From contig NZ_CP013251.1 of the NCBI RefSeq assembly GCF_001583435.1, positions 373,501-437,500 of the forward strand: 64,000 nt of DNA. The letters are read 5' to 3'. This DNA is from Endozoicomonas montiporae CL-33. Its GTDB lineage: Bacteria > Pseudomonadota > Gammaproteobacteria > Pseudomonadales > Endozoicomonadaceae. Under the pieces are notes generated by a model that was not told the origin of the DNA, made no database searches, and saw only the letters and a program-made list of their open reading frames with translations. Positions 19,221-26,705 of the stretch are shown piece after piece; position 1 is the stretch's first letter; the number at the start of each line of letters is the position of its first letter. The translations under genes were made by a program, and so were the position numbers.

Positions 19221-19559
19221 ATGGCTGAGAGAAAACGTGGCAGCTATACCCCTGAATTTCGGCAAAAGGCCGCAGACTTGGCTATGGCTTCTGGTGTCCG
19301 CTTAGGTGATATCGCAAAAACGTTGGATTTAGTTCCCAGTACGCTGAGCAATTGGGTAGCCAGAAGAAAGCAGGAATTGGGTAAGGGCTCAGTCAAAAAA
19401 GAAGCCACTGAGCAACAGAAAGCCGAGCAGCTTCCTTTGGAAAAAGAGAAGCCGTTAGTAAACAGCTCAACTGAAATTGAAAAATTGAAGCTCGAAATTA
19501 AACGACTACAGCAGGAGAGGAAGGTAGTAAAAGAAGCCATTCGACTGCTAACAAGCTGA
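19221..19559 (+). CDS. IS3-family OrfA-like HTH/coiled-coil protein (orphan)
   Basis: The 112-residue protein has the HTH_Tnp_1 domain of IS3/IS911 OrfA (YTPEFRQKAADLAMASGVR, then DIAKTLDLVPSTLSNWVARR) and a C-terminal leucine-zipper-like helix (IEKLKLEIKRLQQERKVVK). GAGG is 9 bp before the ATG. The usual partner OrfB (DDE catalytic subunit) is absent: cas5 starts 12 bp after this stop. It is therefore either a remnant of an inserted IS3 element or an OrfA reused as a DNA-binding protein at the head of the cas operon. The frame is intact and the junction is tight, which favours co-transcription with cas5. Confidence 0.75.
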   Translation: MAERKRGSYTPEFRQKAADLAMASGVRLGDIAKTLDLVPSTLSNWVARRKQELGKGSVKKEATEQQKAEQLPLEKEKPLVNSSTEIEKLKLEIKRLQQERKVVKEAIRLLTS

Positions 19560-19571
19560 GTAGTAGCAATC

Positions 19572-20249
19572 ATGGGAAGACCAAGACACATCACTCTTAA
19601 GGTATGGGGTGACTTTGCATGCTTTACGAATCCTGCCTTTTCTGTGGAGCGGTGGTCATACCCTGTTATGACCCCCACGGCTGCCAGAGGAATTCTCAAT
19701 GCAATTTACTTCCATAAAGAAGTCTGCTGGATTGTCACTAAAATCAATGTTCTCAAGCCAGTTCGCTGGCGAGGTTTTGGTACGAACGAAATTGACCAAT
19801 GCATACGGAAAAAAGATATTGCCAAAGTGCTGTCTGATGGTTATCAGGGGGATGTCATGGTGACAGATGAGAGGCGTTTACAATTTCATAACCTGATTTT
19901 GAAAGATGTAGCCTATGTCATTCATGCTTATGCTGGTCTATTGCCTCGGTATCGTGAGCATCCCCATATGACAGAACAGGAGCATAAGCAGGTATTTCAG
20001 GAGCGAGTAAAATCTGGTCTATGTCGTTTTACTCCCTGGTTGGGGCAGAGAGACTACATCGCTTACTTTGATGAAGCTACTTCGTTTGATGAGCCTGTTG
20101 ATCTCACAGAGCCACTGGGAATGTTGCCGCTTGAGATCATTGAGAAAAGTGGGAAAGTGCAACCTGTATTTTTCAATGCCTTCATTAAAAAAGGGCGGAT
20201 AAGAGTGCCAAGGGTGGGGGCTGTACTACCATGCTGCTCAAGGAGCTAA
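19572..20249 (+). CDS. cas5c: Cas5c (Cas5d), type I-C Cascade subunit and presumed crRNA processing enzyme
   Basis: The 225-residue protein matches the Cas5 family: LKVWGDFACFTNPAFSVERW at the N-terminus, then YPVMTPTAARGILNAIYFH, then KPVRWRGFGTNEI. In type I-C systems Cas5 replaces Cas6 and cuts pre-crRNA. By position against B. halodurans Cas5d (Tyr46, Lys116, His117), Tyr46 and the His (His138) are present, but the residue aligned with the catalytic Lys seems to be Glu137 (TEQEHKQVF). Alignment was done by eye. The gene overlaps cas8c by 19 bp and lies 12 bp after the OrfA-like gene. No cas3 is found upstream, unlike standard I-C loci. Confidence 0.9.
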   Translation: MGRPRHITLKVWGDFACFTNPAFSVERWSYPVMTPTAARGILNAIYFHKEVCWIVTKINVLKPVRWRGFGTNEIDQCIRKKDIAKVLSDGYQGDVMVTDERRLQFHNLILKDVAYVIHAYAGLLPRYREHPHMTEQEHKQVFQERVKSGLCRFTPWLGQRDYIAYFDEATSFDEPVDLTEPLGMLPLEIIEKSGKVQPVFFNAFIKKGRIRVPRVGAVLPCCSRS

Positions 20250-21922
20250 CACGCTACTTTTCCCAGAACCGCAATGTAATGCCTCCATTCGGATGGCAGC
20301 TCCATCGCTTGCGCTGGGTAATTGTTGTTAATGAGCATGGAGAGTTTTGCGATATTCAAGATTTGGCCACTTCTAGCTGCCCTAAGGGAGCTATGACCCA
20401 TGTTCCTAAAAAAGTAGTGCGAACCAGAGGTATCAAAAGCTGCCAGCTCTGGGATCATTCTGGCTACGTTTTGGGAAAAGATATTGAAGATCCAGAAAGG
20501 GCAAAAAGACTTCATAAGCACTTTGTAGGCAGATGCCAGCTTATTGCCGATGAAACCAAGGATTCAGGTGCAGAAGCTGTGGCAAAATTCATATCAAATT
20601 TTCAGGAACAAAATATCTCTCAACACCCTCTATGCGAGGAGCTTTTCAAGGCGGAAGCAATCAGTTTCAGGCTTAAATCAGATGACGTTTTAGTGTTTGA
20701 GCGCCCTTCTGTTCATCAATGGCTTTCTGATAACCCGCTATCTTCTAAAACTGAAACTGGGCAGTGTCTGGTCTGCGGAGAATGGGGGAATATTGAAAGG
20801 ATACTGCCAACGATAAAAGGTATTCGCGGCTGCAATCCTATTGGTGTCAGGCTGACAGCTATTAACAATATCAGAACAGGAAACTCTTGCCTGGGAGCAT
20901 ATGGGCTTACACAAGGGTACTGTGCTCCTACTTGTGAGCAGTGTTCTTATAAGTACGGAAATGCACTGAACCACCTGCTTCGTCCGGATTCACAGAATAA
21001 AATTCATATAGGCCGATTTACGCTTGTGTTTTGGTGCCCTCAGGGGCAACAGCTGGAAATATTGATACGAAAAGCGATTCTTGGTGGCAAGGATACTCAG
21101 CAGGTGAAGGATAAAAACGGAAAAATTCTGTTGAAACCAAATCCAACCGGATTTCATTGGGTTCCAGAGCCTTCCAGTAATGTTGTGCAACACCTGCAAC
21201 AGCAATGTCGAAATGGCTATGTGAATGTAGTCGTTTTTCGTGGCAAGGATAGAAGAGCGGCTATTGAGTTTTACCAACGCATTCCGCAAACAGAACTGGT
21301 ACATAATCTCTGTCATTGGCTCTCATGTACCGCAGTTTCTGACCGTGAATTAACTCCCCTGAGAGTATTTTTAGCCTTCTTATCTCAGAACAAGGATCTG
21401 GAGCATTTGCGTTCATCCGTATTGCTCTCATTGCTAAGAGCTATGTTTAGCAAAAAGCCTGTCAGTTTTTCAATCATCAAGCAGCTGACAGACTACACTG
21501 GTCGTAGGATAAAGCTCTCTTTACTCCATGAAAAACTGATCAGTTATATGTCCTCTTTACTACCAGAAGGCTACAAAAGCTCCAAAGCATTTTTGTGCGG
21601 TGAATTAATTGCACTGTTGGTGAAGTGTCAGGAAGAGGCCAACGGTGAAGCGACAACTATCCGCTGTGATACCGCGACAGTAACTTCACCTGCAAGGAGG
21701 CTGGCTTCTTATCTCAAGAAAAACCGCCACCACCTTAATCTCATTGGAAAGCAAAGCTTTGGCAGGCGGGTTAATCTCGAAAAAAAGATTCAGCGAGCAG
21801 TGTCTGAAATTGGTGTATTTCCGGAGCTTCTTGATCCTGATGAGCAGTTAATTTTACTTTCTGGTTATTACTGCCAGCGTCAAGCGCTTTTCCCAATCCG
21901 TAAGGAGAAAAAGCAATGCTAA
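20231..21922 (+). CDS. cas8c: Cas8c (Csd1), large subunit of type I-C Cascade
   Basis: The 563-residue protein carries features of Csd1: N-terminal MLLKELTRYF, SYxLG-type SGYVLGKDIED, a CxxC pair CLVCGEWGNIERILPTIKG, then NPIGVRLTAINN and KYGNALNHLLRPDSQ with IGRFTLVFWC. Length is normal for the family. Cas8c recognises the PAM and holds the target; in Cas3-less systems it would bind without cleavage. The start overlaps cas5 by 19 bp and the end overlaps cas7 by 7 bp, so translation is coupled. Confidence 0.92.
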   Translation: MLLKELTRYFSQNRNVMPPFGWQLHRLRWVIVVNEHGEFCDIQDLATSSCPKGAMTHVPKKVVRTRGIKSCQLWDHSGYVLGKDIEDPERAKRLHKHFVGRCQLIADETKDSGAEAVAKFISNFQEQNISQHPLCEELFKAEAISFRLKSDDVLVFERPSVHQWLSDNPLSSKTETGQCLVCGEWGNIERILPTIKGIRGCNPIGVRLTAINNIRTGNSCLGAYGLTQGYCAPTCEQCSYKYGNALNHLLRPDSQNKIHIGRFTLVFWCPQGQQLEILIRKAILGGKDTQQVKDKNGKILLKPNPTGFHWVPEPSSNVVQHLQQQCRNGYVNVVVFRGKDRRAAIEFYQRIPQTELVHNLCHWLSCTAVSDRELTPLRVFLAFLSQNKDLEHLRSSVLLSLLRAMFSKKPVSFSIIKQLTDYTGRRIKLSLLHEKLISYMSSLLPEGYKSSKAFLCGELIALLVKCQEEANGEATTIRCDTATVTSPARRLASYLKKNRHHLNLIGKQSFGRRVNLEKKIQRAVSEIGVFPELLDPDEQLILLSGYYCQRQALFPIRKEKKQC

Positions 21923-22815
21923 CCAATGTGCTGCAACATCCTAGAGATATTTTTTTCCTGTTTGATATTGAGAATGGAAACCCAAACGGCGATCCGGATC
22001 AGGATGGGGCTGTTCGCTATGATGATGAAGTGAGAAAAGCTGAAATGACGGGTATTTGTCTGAAGCGAAAAATCAGAGATCGGGTGTCGCTGATGAAGGA
22101 CTGCGTTCCCCCTTACGATACCTATTTTTCCAGTTCTCAAACTGTGCTCAATGATCATCATCGCTGGGCTATGGAGCAAGCAGATATAGAAGTAGCAGGA
22201 CTGGAGAGCGACAGAGGCAAAAAACAGAAGAAGGTGTCAGCATCAGATAGGCGGAAAGTAACCAGTCTACTGACAGAGCGCTTCTATGACTTAAGAGCTT
22301 TCGGGGCACCTTTAAAAGCTTCGGAATTTCCCGGTGAGGTGGTGAGAGGACCTTGTCAGGTTCCAATGATTCAATCCTTAAATACTGTTATGCCCGTCGA
22401 TGTTGGTATTACACGGGGTTCTGTCACCAACGAGAGGGATGCTGACAAAGAGAGCACGATGGGTCAGTTCTCAAAAATTAGGCATGCTGTTTTTATGGGG
22501 GTCTGTACAGTATCCGCCCATCTTTCGGAGAGTACAGGATTCTCAGAACAAGATTTTGAGATTATGGTTGATGCCATTGACTATATGTTTGAAGAGGATC
22601 GAGCTCATAACAGAATCATCAACCTGCAGGGAATGGTTGTAATGAAGCATGAAAGCCGTCTTCGTAGTGGAAAATTGCATGCTCTCAAAAAGGCTGTAGA
22701 GGTTGAGCAGAAGAGAAAATATACCGAAACTTTTGATGATTACGAGATAACGGTTAATAAGAAACTGTTACCAAAGGGTGTCTCTATAGAGCGAAATGAT
22801 TTTGAAACTCAGTAG
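21916..22815 (+). CDS. cas7c: Cas7c (Csd2), crRNA backbone subunit
   Basis: The 299-residue protein starts with the classic Cas7 motif FLFDIENGNPNGDPDQDG, continues with CLKRKIRDRV, and has the glycine-rich region VGITRGSVTNERD. Cas7 multimerises along the crRNA spacer. AAGGAG sits just before the ATG inside the end of cas8c. It is the last cas gene: cas4, cas1 and cas2, which normally follow cas7 in type I-C, are absent, and a CRISPR array begins 149 bp later. The 22816-22964 gap is the leader-like region. Confidence 0.93.
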   Translation: MLTNVLQHPRDIFFLFDIENGNPNGDPDQDGAVRYDDEVRKAEMTGICLKRKIRDRVSLMKDCVPPYDTYFSSSQTVLNDHHRWAMEQADIEVAGLESDRGKKQKKVSASDRRKVTSLLTERFYDLRAFGAPLKASEFPGEVVRGPCQVPMIQSLNTVMPVDVGITRGSVTNERDADKESTMGQFSKIRHAVFMGVCTVSAHLSESTGFSEQDFEIMVDAIDYMFEEDRAHNRIINLQGMVVMKHESRLRSGKLHALKKAVEVEQKRKYTETFDDYEITVNKKLLPKGVSIERNDFETQ

Positions 22816-22964
22816 CATTTTAACCGTTCGTTTTATAGCCTTCTCCCCACCAGATATTTACGAATTTTCTGGATTGGCAGGAGGCAAATAGCTTGTTAGG
22901 AGCATGCTTTTTTCGCTTGGAAATTGCATATTCCTCATACTTTCTAATGGGTTATGCGACTCCT

Positions 22965-23330
22965 GCTGTAAGAGCCCTTTGGTTGGAGGGTTATTTCAGC
23001 AATGCTTATGATGGGCAAATTGCTATCAGCGCTGTAAGAACCCTTTGATTGGAGGGTTATTTCAGCGATCCGGGCTTTTTTTCCGTTGATTTTGTCTCTG
23101 TACGAGTCCTTTGATTAAAGGGTGTTTTCAGCAGCGTACCGTGTTCACCTTTTTCGAGAGCTGCTGTAAGAGCCTTTTGATTGGAGAGTGTTTTCAGTAC
23201 CGTTCGAGCAAGCCAGTTTCTCTTTGAGATTGTAAGAACTCTTTGATTGGAGGGTGCTTTCAGCTATGTCAGTGGGTTAGGTCCTGAAGACGCAGCTGTA
23301 AGAGTCCTTTGATTGTAGGGCTCTTACTTT
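22965..23330 (+). CRISPR. CRISPR array with six diverged 36-bp repeats and five 30-bp spacers
   Basis: Repeats start at 22965, 23031, 23097, 23163, 23229 and 23295, an exact 66-bp period. The consensus begins GCTGTAAGAG and ends GTGTTTTCAGC. No two repeats are identical. The core forms a hairpin of about six pairs around a GATT (once GGTT) tetraloop, and changes in some repeats keep the pairing: repeat 3 has CCTTT-GATT-AAAGG where others have wobble pairs. Orientation is that of the cas genes, with a roughly 10-nt tag after the stem as expected for Cas5-cleaved I-C crRNA. The 66-bp unit also equals a usual I-C repeat plus spacer. No spacer matched the flank between 24.6 and 24.9 kb by eye. 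Confidence 0.88.
23298..23327 (+). terminator. Terminal CRISPR repeat turned into a long hairpin
   Basis: The last repeat departs from consensus after its loop: GTAAGAGTCCT pairs with AGGGCTCTTAC across an 8-nt loop, an 11-bp stem with one G-T pair. It is followed by TTT. It may end the crRNA precursor, or the altered end may reflect decay. Function is inferred. Confidence 0.45.
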
Positions 23331-23519
23331 GTATCTATTTCTCACAACATTATCTGCTACACTTTTCTGAATCAGACATTTCAGTTGTTCTGAGATGGCA
23401 GAAGTAAACCCTTTGAAAATGCATCTTTTTTGCAAATAAAAGGAATGACAGCTTCCGCTTTAAAGCTTGGTAATCAGGCGTTTATTTAAGTGACAATACG
23501 GTGGCAATTCACCCTACCT

Positions 23520-23545
23520 GCAGTAGAGTCTCCATGCTCTACTGC
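23520..23545 (+). promoter_or_regulatory. Perfect 9-bp hairpin just before tniQ
   Basis: GCAGTAGAG (23520-23528) and CTCTACTGC (23537-23545) form a perfect inverted repeat with an 8-bp loop, 14 bp before the tniQ ATG. No good ribosome site is seen between it and the start. It could be an operator or an RNA element that limits tniQ translation. Confidence 0.4.
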
Positions 23546-23559
23546 CTACTGTAAAATTA

Positions 23560-24474
23560 ATGGATGCTTATTTTCCTGCACCTTTCCCTGACGAATCTCT
23601 ATACAGCCTGATGGCAAGATACAGGGTTTCTCTCCCACACAGCAATCGGCACGTATCTCATAGAGAGTTTGGTTATGAGCAGGCATTGAGCAAGCCGAGT
23701 TCTATCGGGCAGGATGCACTTGCATTTTATCGGCGGCACTCAGAGTTCTGGAAAAGTGAGCGTAATTTCATTAGGACAATGACTGCCAGCAATTTAATAT
23801 TTCCATTCTTAACAAAATCAGTGCAAGACAGGTTCTATAAAGCTCTCCAAGGTTATAGCAGTGGAGTAAACTCTCTGTTACGGCCATATATTTACTTCCC
23901 AAACCATAACTTTGGCAGCCTAAAGTATTGTCCGGAATGTGTAATACATGACATTGATCAGTATGGAGTAGCTTATTGGCATTGCAGCCATTGTGTTTGG
24001 TTTGCCACTGCATGCTGGCAGCATGGCTGTTGTTTAAAAGAGGTGCAAAATGAGAGTAGGTTTGAGCTTCCTCCGCAGCATCAAGCTAATTCAGAGTTAG
24101 GGCGGGCTGATGACTCAGGTGTTGCACTTTGCATATTGGTGAAAGAGTTGCTGGGTGGTGGGTTGCCTTGGGGAGTATCCATGTCTGACATTCGGGCATG
24201 CTACCAGGAGGTTATTACAGTCAAAAGTTCAGAGATAAAGGCCTTCGCTAGGGGCTTACAATGCGAATTGGAAGAGAACTGTACTCCCGAACTTTTACAA
24301 TTGTTGAAAATTCGCAGGACGTTCAATGGCACAGGCAGACGTCTATGGGTTTATGATGTGCTCAAAGGACACAGCATTGAGCATATCCCAGAACATCTAC
24401 TGGTAATAAACCAGTTATTCTCAAGCATCCAGAGGCTAAGGGAAGTTTTGACAACTTCAGATCATGTATCCTGA
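23560..24474 (+). CDS. tniQ: TniQ/TnsD-family transposition targeting protein
   Basis: The 304-residue protein shows TniQ features in order: N-terminal FPAPFPDESLYSLMARY, a central SLLRPYIYFPNHNFGSLKYC segment, then the zinc-finger YCPECVIHD (Cys124, Cys127), YWHCSHC (His141-Cys145) and CWQHG (Cys152, His155). TniQ links Cascade or a DNA-bound TnsD to the TnsC/TnsAB transposase in Tn7-like elements. At 304 residues it is shorter than Tn7 TnsD (about 500) and in the range of CAST TniQ proteins. It follows a Cas3-less I-C Cascade and a CRISPR array and is the last gene before the presumed transposon end. The last codons overlap one of the TTTTGACAAC sites. Confidence 0.88.
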   Translation: MDAYFPAPFPDESLYSLMARYRVSLPHSNRHVSHREFGYEQALSKPSSIGQDALAFYRRHSEFWKSERNFIRTMTASNLIFPFLTKSVQDRFYKALQGYSSGVNSLLRPYIYFPNHNFGSLKYCPECVIHDIDQYGVAYWHCSHCVWFATACWQHGCCLKEVQNESRFELPPQHQANSELGRADDSGVALCILVKELLGGGLPWGVSMSDIRACYQEVITVKSSEIKAFARGLQCELEENCTPELLQLLKIRRTFNGTGRRLWVYDVLKGHSIEHIPEHLLVINQLFSSIQRLREVLTTSDHVS

Positions 24475-24599
24475 AAGGGTGTTGAGCAGCATAAGTTGTC
24501 AAAACTATTATTTCATGGGTAGGCTGGGAAGCCTTGGTATGTAGTAAGCTTAGTTGTCAAAACTTTTATGATTCTCCAATAAAATAGAATTTTGACAAC
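24443..24599. repeat. Presumed Tn7-like transposon right end with four TTTTGACAAC-type sites
   Basis: Four copies of a 12-14 bp motif occur in 157 bp: AAGTTTTGACAACTT (24443-24457, inside tniQ), AAGTTGTCAAAACT (24493-24506), AGTTGTCAAAACTT (24552-24565) and AATTTTGACAAC (24588-24599). Arrays of TnsB sites of this size mark Tn7-like ends. If the end is the usual ACA, it falls at 24597, with ACGTT as possible target duplication. Motif orientation is mixed (first and last alike, middle two reversed), which is not typical. The other end is outside the window. Confidence 0.6.
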
Positions 24600-24615
24600 G
24601 TTACTTACCATGATG

Positions 24616-24656
24616 AATACCCTCATAGTCGTTTAATTTTCGGCTTTGAGGGTATT
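24616..24656. terminator. Hairpin between transposon end and thrE-like gene
   Basis: AATACCCTCA (24616-24625) and TGAGGGTATT (24647-24656) form a perfect 10-bp stem with a 21-nt loop, followed by TTGG. The T-run is weak, so it may be a terminator or a structural element near the insertion point. Confidence 0.4.
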
Positions 24657-24764
24657 TTGGTTCTATGGCTAATTTATTCATAACTCCCCTGGCCCATTTC
24701 AGCTGACAACACGTTAATATCCGCAGACTTATTTTTACTGCCTTTCTTTTTGGAGTAATGGTCT

Positions 24765-25988
24765 GTGAAATCGGACGGTTTTTCTCAAAAACGTGATTTT
24801 ATTCTGGAGCTGGGTAAAGCCCTGCATCAATTCGGAACCCCTGCATTTCGTCTTGAAGCCCATCTCAATAACGTGACAAAGTTTCTTGGATTAGATGGTT
24901 ATTTTTTACTGTCACCCACTTCGATGACCTTTTCACTGTGGGAACACGCCGAAACCGAGCAACAGAATTACAACATTCGTGTGCATCCGGGCGAGTTGGA
25001 TTTAGGGCGACTGGCTGAAGCCGATGAGCTGGTGGAAGAACTGGTCTCCGGCAGCAAGACGCTCGATGAGGCATTAACCTCGTTACGACAGCTGACAAGA
25101 AAACCAGCCCCTTACAGTCAACAGTTAACGATGCTCGCCTTTGGTGTGTCGGCAGGTGCATTTGCCATGCTTATGCGCGCCAGCTGGATTGATATCATGT
25201 TTTCGACACTGGCTGGTTTGATGGTTTACTGTCTCATTGTTCTGGTGGAAAGAAAAGGACTCAACTCTGAAATCCTGGAGCCACTGTCTTCTATAATGGC
25301 GGCACTGTTCGCCGCTGCTGTATCTGTGTTCTATCCGGAGATTTATTCCCCCATAGTGATCCTTTCGAGCATCATCGTGTTTATCCCCGGGCTGGCAATT
25401 ACCATGGGGTTGAAAGACCTTGCCGCCAGGCATCTTACCTCGGGTACTGCCCGGGTGATGGACGGCATTATGTGCCTGTTCAAACTGTACTTTGGAACCA
25501 CCTTAGGAATGGCGCTGGGAGCACAGATTTTTGGCTCTGTTGAACACGTCAATGCTCCTGCCGTTCCCGAATGGACGTTGTGGCTTGCTGTTCCAACGCT
25601 TTCTATGACGCTGGTGGTTATTTTTAAAAGTCGTCTGAAAGATGCACCGTGGGGCGTTTTGTCGGCGATTGTCGCATTTGTTGGTTCTTTATTGGGAACG
25701 GTGTATCTGGGGGATTCTCTGGGCTTGTTTGTAGGTGCAGTCATGACAGGCATGTACAGTAATATTTATTCACGAATAACTAATGCGCCGTCGTCTGTGG
25801 TGCTGTTGCACGGAGTGGTTTTACTGGTACCTGGCAGTAAAGCGTATATTACCCTGAATGAAGTCATATCCGGTGAAAGCATGATGGCATTGAGCGACCT
25901 GGGTCCACAGACCTTTTTAATATTTATGTCGATTACTGCCGGGCTGATTTTCGCCAACAGTCTGATACCATCGCGAAAAACGTTGTAA
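24765..25988 (+). CDS. Threonine/serine exporter family protein (ThrE-like)
   Basis: The 407-residue protein has the two-part ThrE structure: an N-terminal soluble region (DUF1212, about residues 1-115, with SPTSMTFSLW) followed by about ten hydrophobic segments (for example MLAFGVSAGAFAMLMRASW and IVFIPGLAITMGLKDLAARH, the second typical of this family). It probably exports threonine or serine across the inner membrane; substrate is not provable here. The GTG start is preceded by TGGAG. It is the first gene after the presumed transposon end and the start of ordinary chromosome. Confidence 0.85.
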   Translation: MKSDGFSQKRDFILELGKALHQFGTPAFRLEAHLNNVTKFLGLDGYFLLSPTSMTFSLWEHAETEQQNYNIRVHPGELDLGRLAEADELVEELVSGSKTLDEALTSLRQLTRKPAPYSQQLTMLAFGVSAGAFAMLMRASWIDIMFSTLAGLMVYCLIVLVERKGLNSEILEPLSSIMAALFAAAVSVFYPEIYSPIVILSSIIVFIPGLAITMGLKDLAARHLTSGTARVMDGIMCLFKLYFGTTLGMALGAQIFGSVEHVNAPAVPEWTLWLAVPTLSMTLVVIFKSRLKDAPWGVLSAIVAFVGSLLGTVYLGDSLGLFVGAVMTGMYSNIYSRITNAPSSVVLLHGVVLLVPGSKAYITLNEVISGESMMALSDLGPQTFLIFMSITAGLIFANSLIPSRKTL

Positions 25989-26003
25989 TTGTTTAGGTAT
26001 TTT

Positions 26004-26705
26004 ATGGTTTCCAGATTGTTATCCTATTGCAGGAGCATTTGTCTGGTGTCGTTTGCTCTTATGCTTTCAGGCTCTCCTGCTGTTCTTGCTCACCCGCATT
26101 CATGGATTGATATGAAAACCCATATTGAAGGCAAAGAGGGTGTGATAACTGGCTTTCAGATGGAATGGATTTTCGATGCCATGTCATCAGCCTTTATGCT
26201 GGAAGGCGAGAAAAAATCCCCGCAGGCATTACGAAAAGCGCTGGACGGGCTTACTGCCTCTGTCATGGAAAATATAAAGAACGAACACTATTTTACGCAT
26301 TTTCTGGATGGTAACAGGTCTGTCGATTTCGGAACGGCCACAGATGCAACATTCAGTCGCAACCGTGCCAGACTCGTTCTGACGTTTAATTTGCCATTGT
26401 TAAAACCGCAGCCTTTGAGGAAAGACTCACTGAAGTTAGAAATTTTCGAGCCAACCCACTACACCGATATGAGCTGGCCTGCCAAAAACAGCGTCAGCTT
26501 ATCGGACGAATTAGCGAAACAGTGTGAACTTGAACTGGTTCGTCCCAACCCGACACCTCAACAAATGAGTTATGCCCTTGCCTTGCCGGAAGATGCTGAT
26601 CCGGATCACACACTCGGACAATTATTTACCCAGAGTATTCGTTTTCATTGTTCGGTAAATCAACAGTTAACGCCCGGGAAAGCATCCAAGGAGGTCAGAA
26701 AATGA
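26004..26705 (+). CDS. DUF1007 family exported protein
   Basis: The open frame begins at a TTG at 25989, but the ATG at 26004 begins a clear signal peptide (SICLVSFALMLSGSPAVLA) ending at Ala before HPHSWIDMK. The mature start HPHSW with a conserved His pair is typical of DUF1007 periplasmic proteins, which occur beside NicO-type metal transporters and are proposed to bind metal. The stop overlaps the next ATG by 4 bp (ATGA), showing translational coupling with the NicO gene. Confidence 0.8.
   Translation: MVSRLLSYCRSICLVSFALMLSGSPAVLAHPHSWIDMKTHIEGKEGVITGFQMEWIFDAMSSAFMLEGEKKSPQALRKALDGLTASVMENIKNEHYFTHFLDGNRSVDFGTATDATFSRNRARLVLTFNLPLLKPQPLRKDSLKLEIFEPTHYTDMSWPAKNSVSLSDELAKQCELELVRPNPTPQQMSYALALPEDADPDHTLGQLFTQSIRFHCSVNQQLTPGKASKEVRK

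Noticed and set aside
22816..23559. Possible cas4, cas1 or cas2 remnants between cas7 and tniQ
   Set aside because: No open frame or motif of these genes is present; the region is leader, array and the tniQ upstream region.
24600..24900. Match of a CRISPR spacer to the right flank (expected homing site)
   Set aside because: No stretch longer than chance was found by eye for any of the five spacers, in either orientation.
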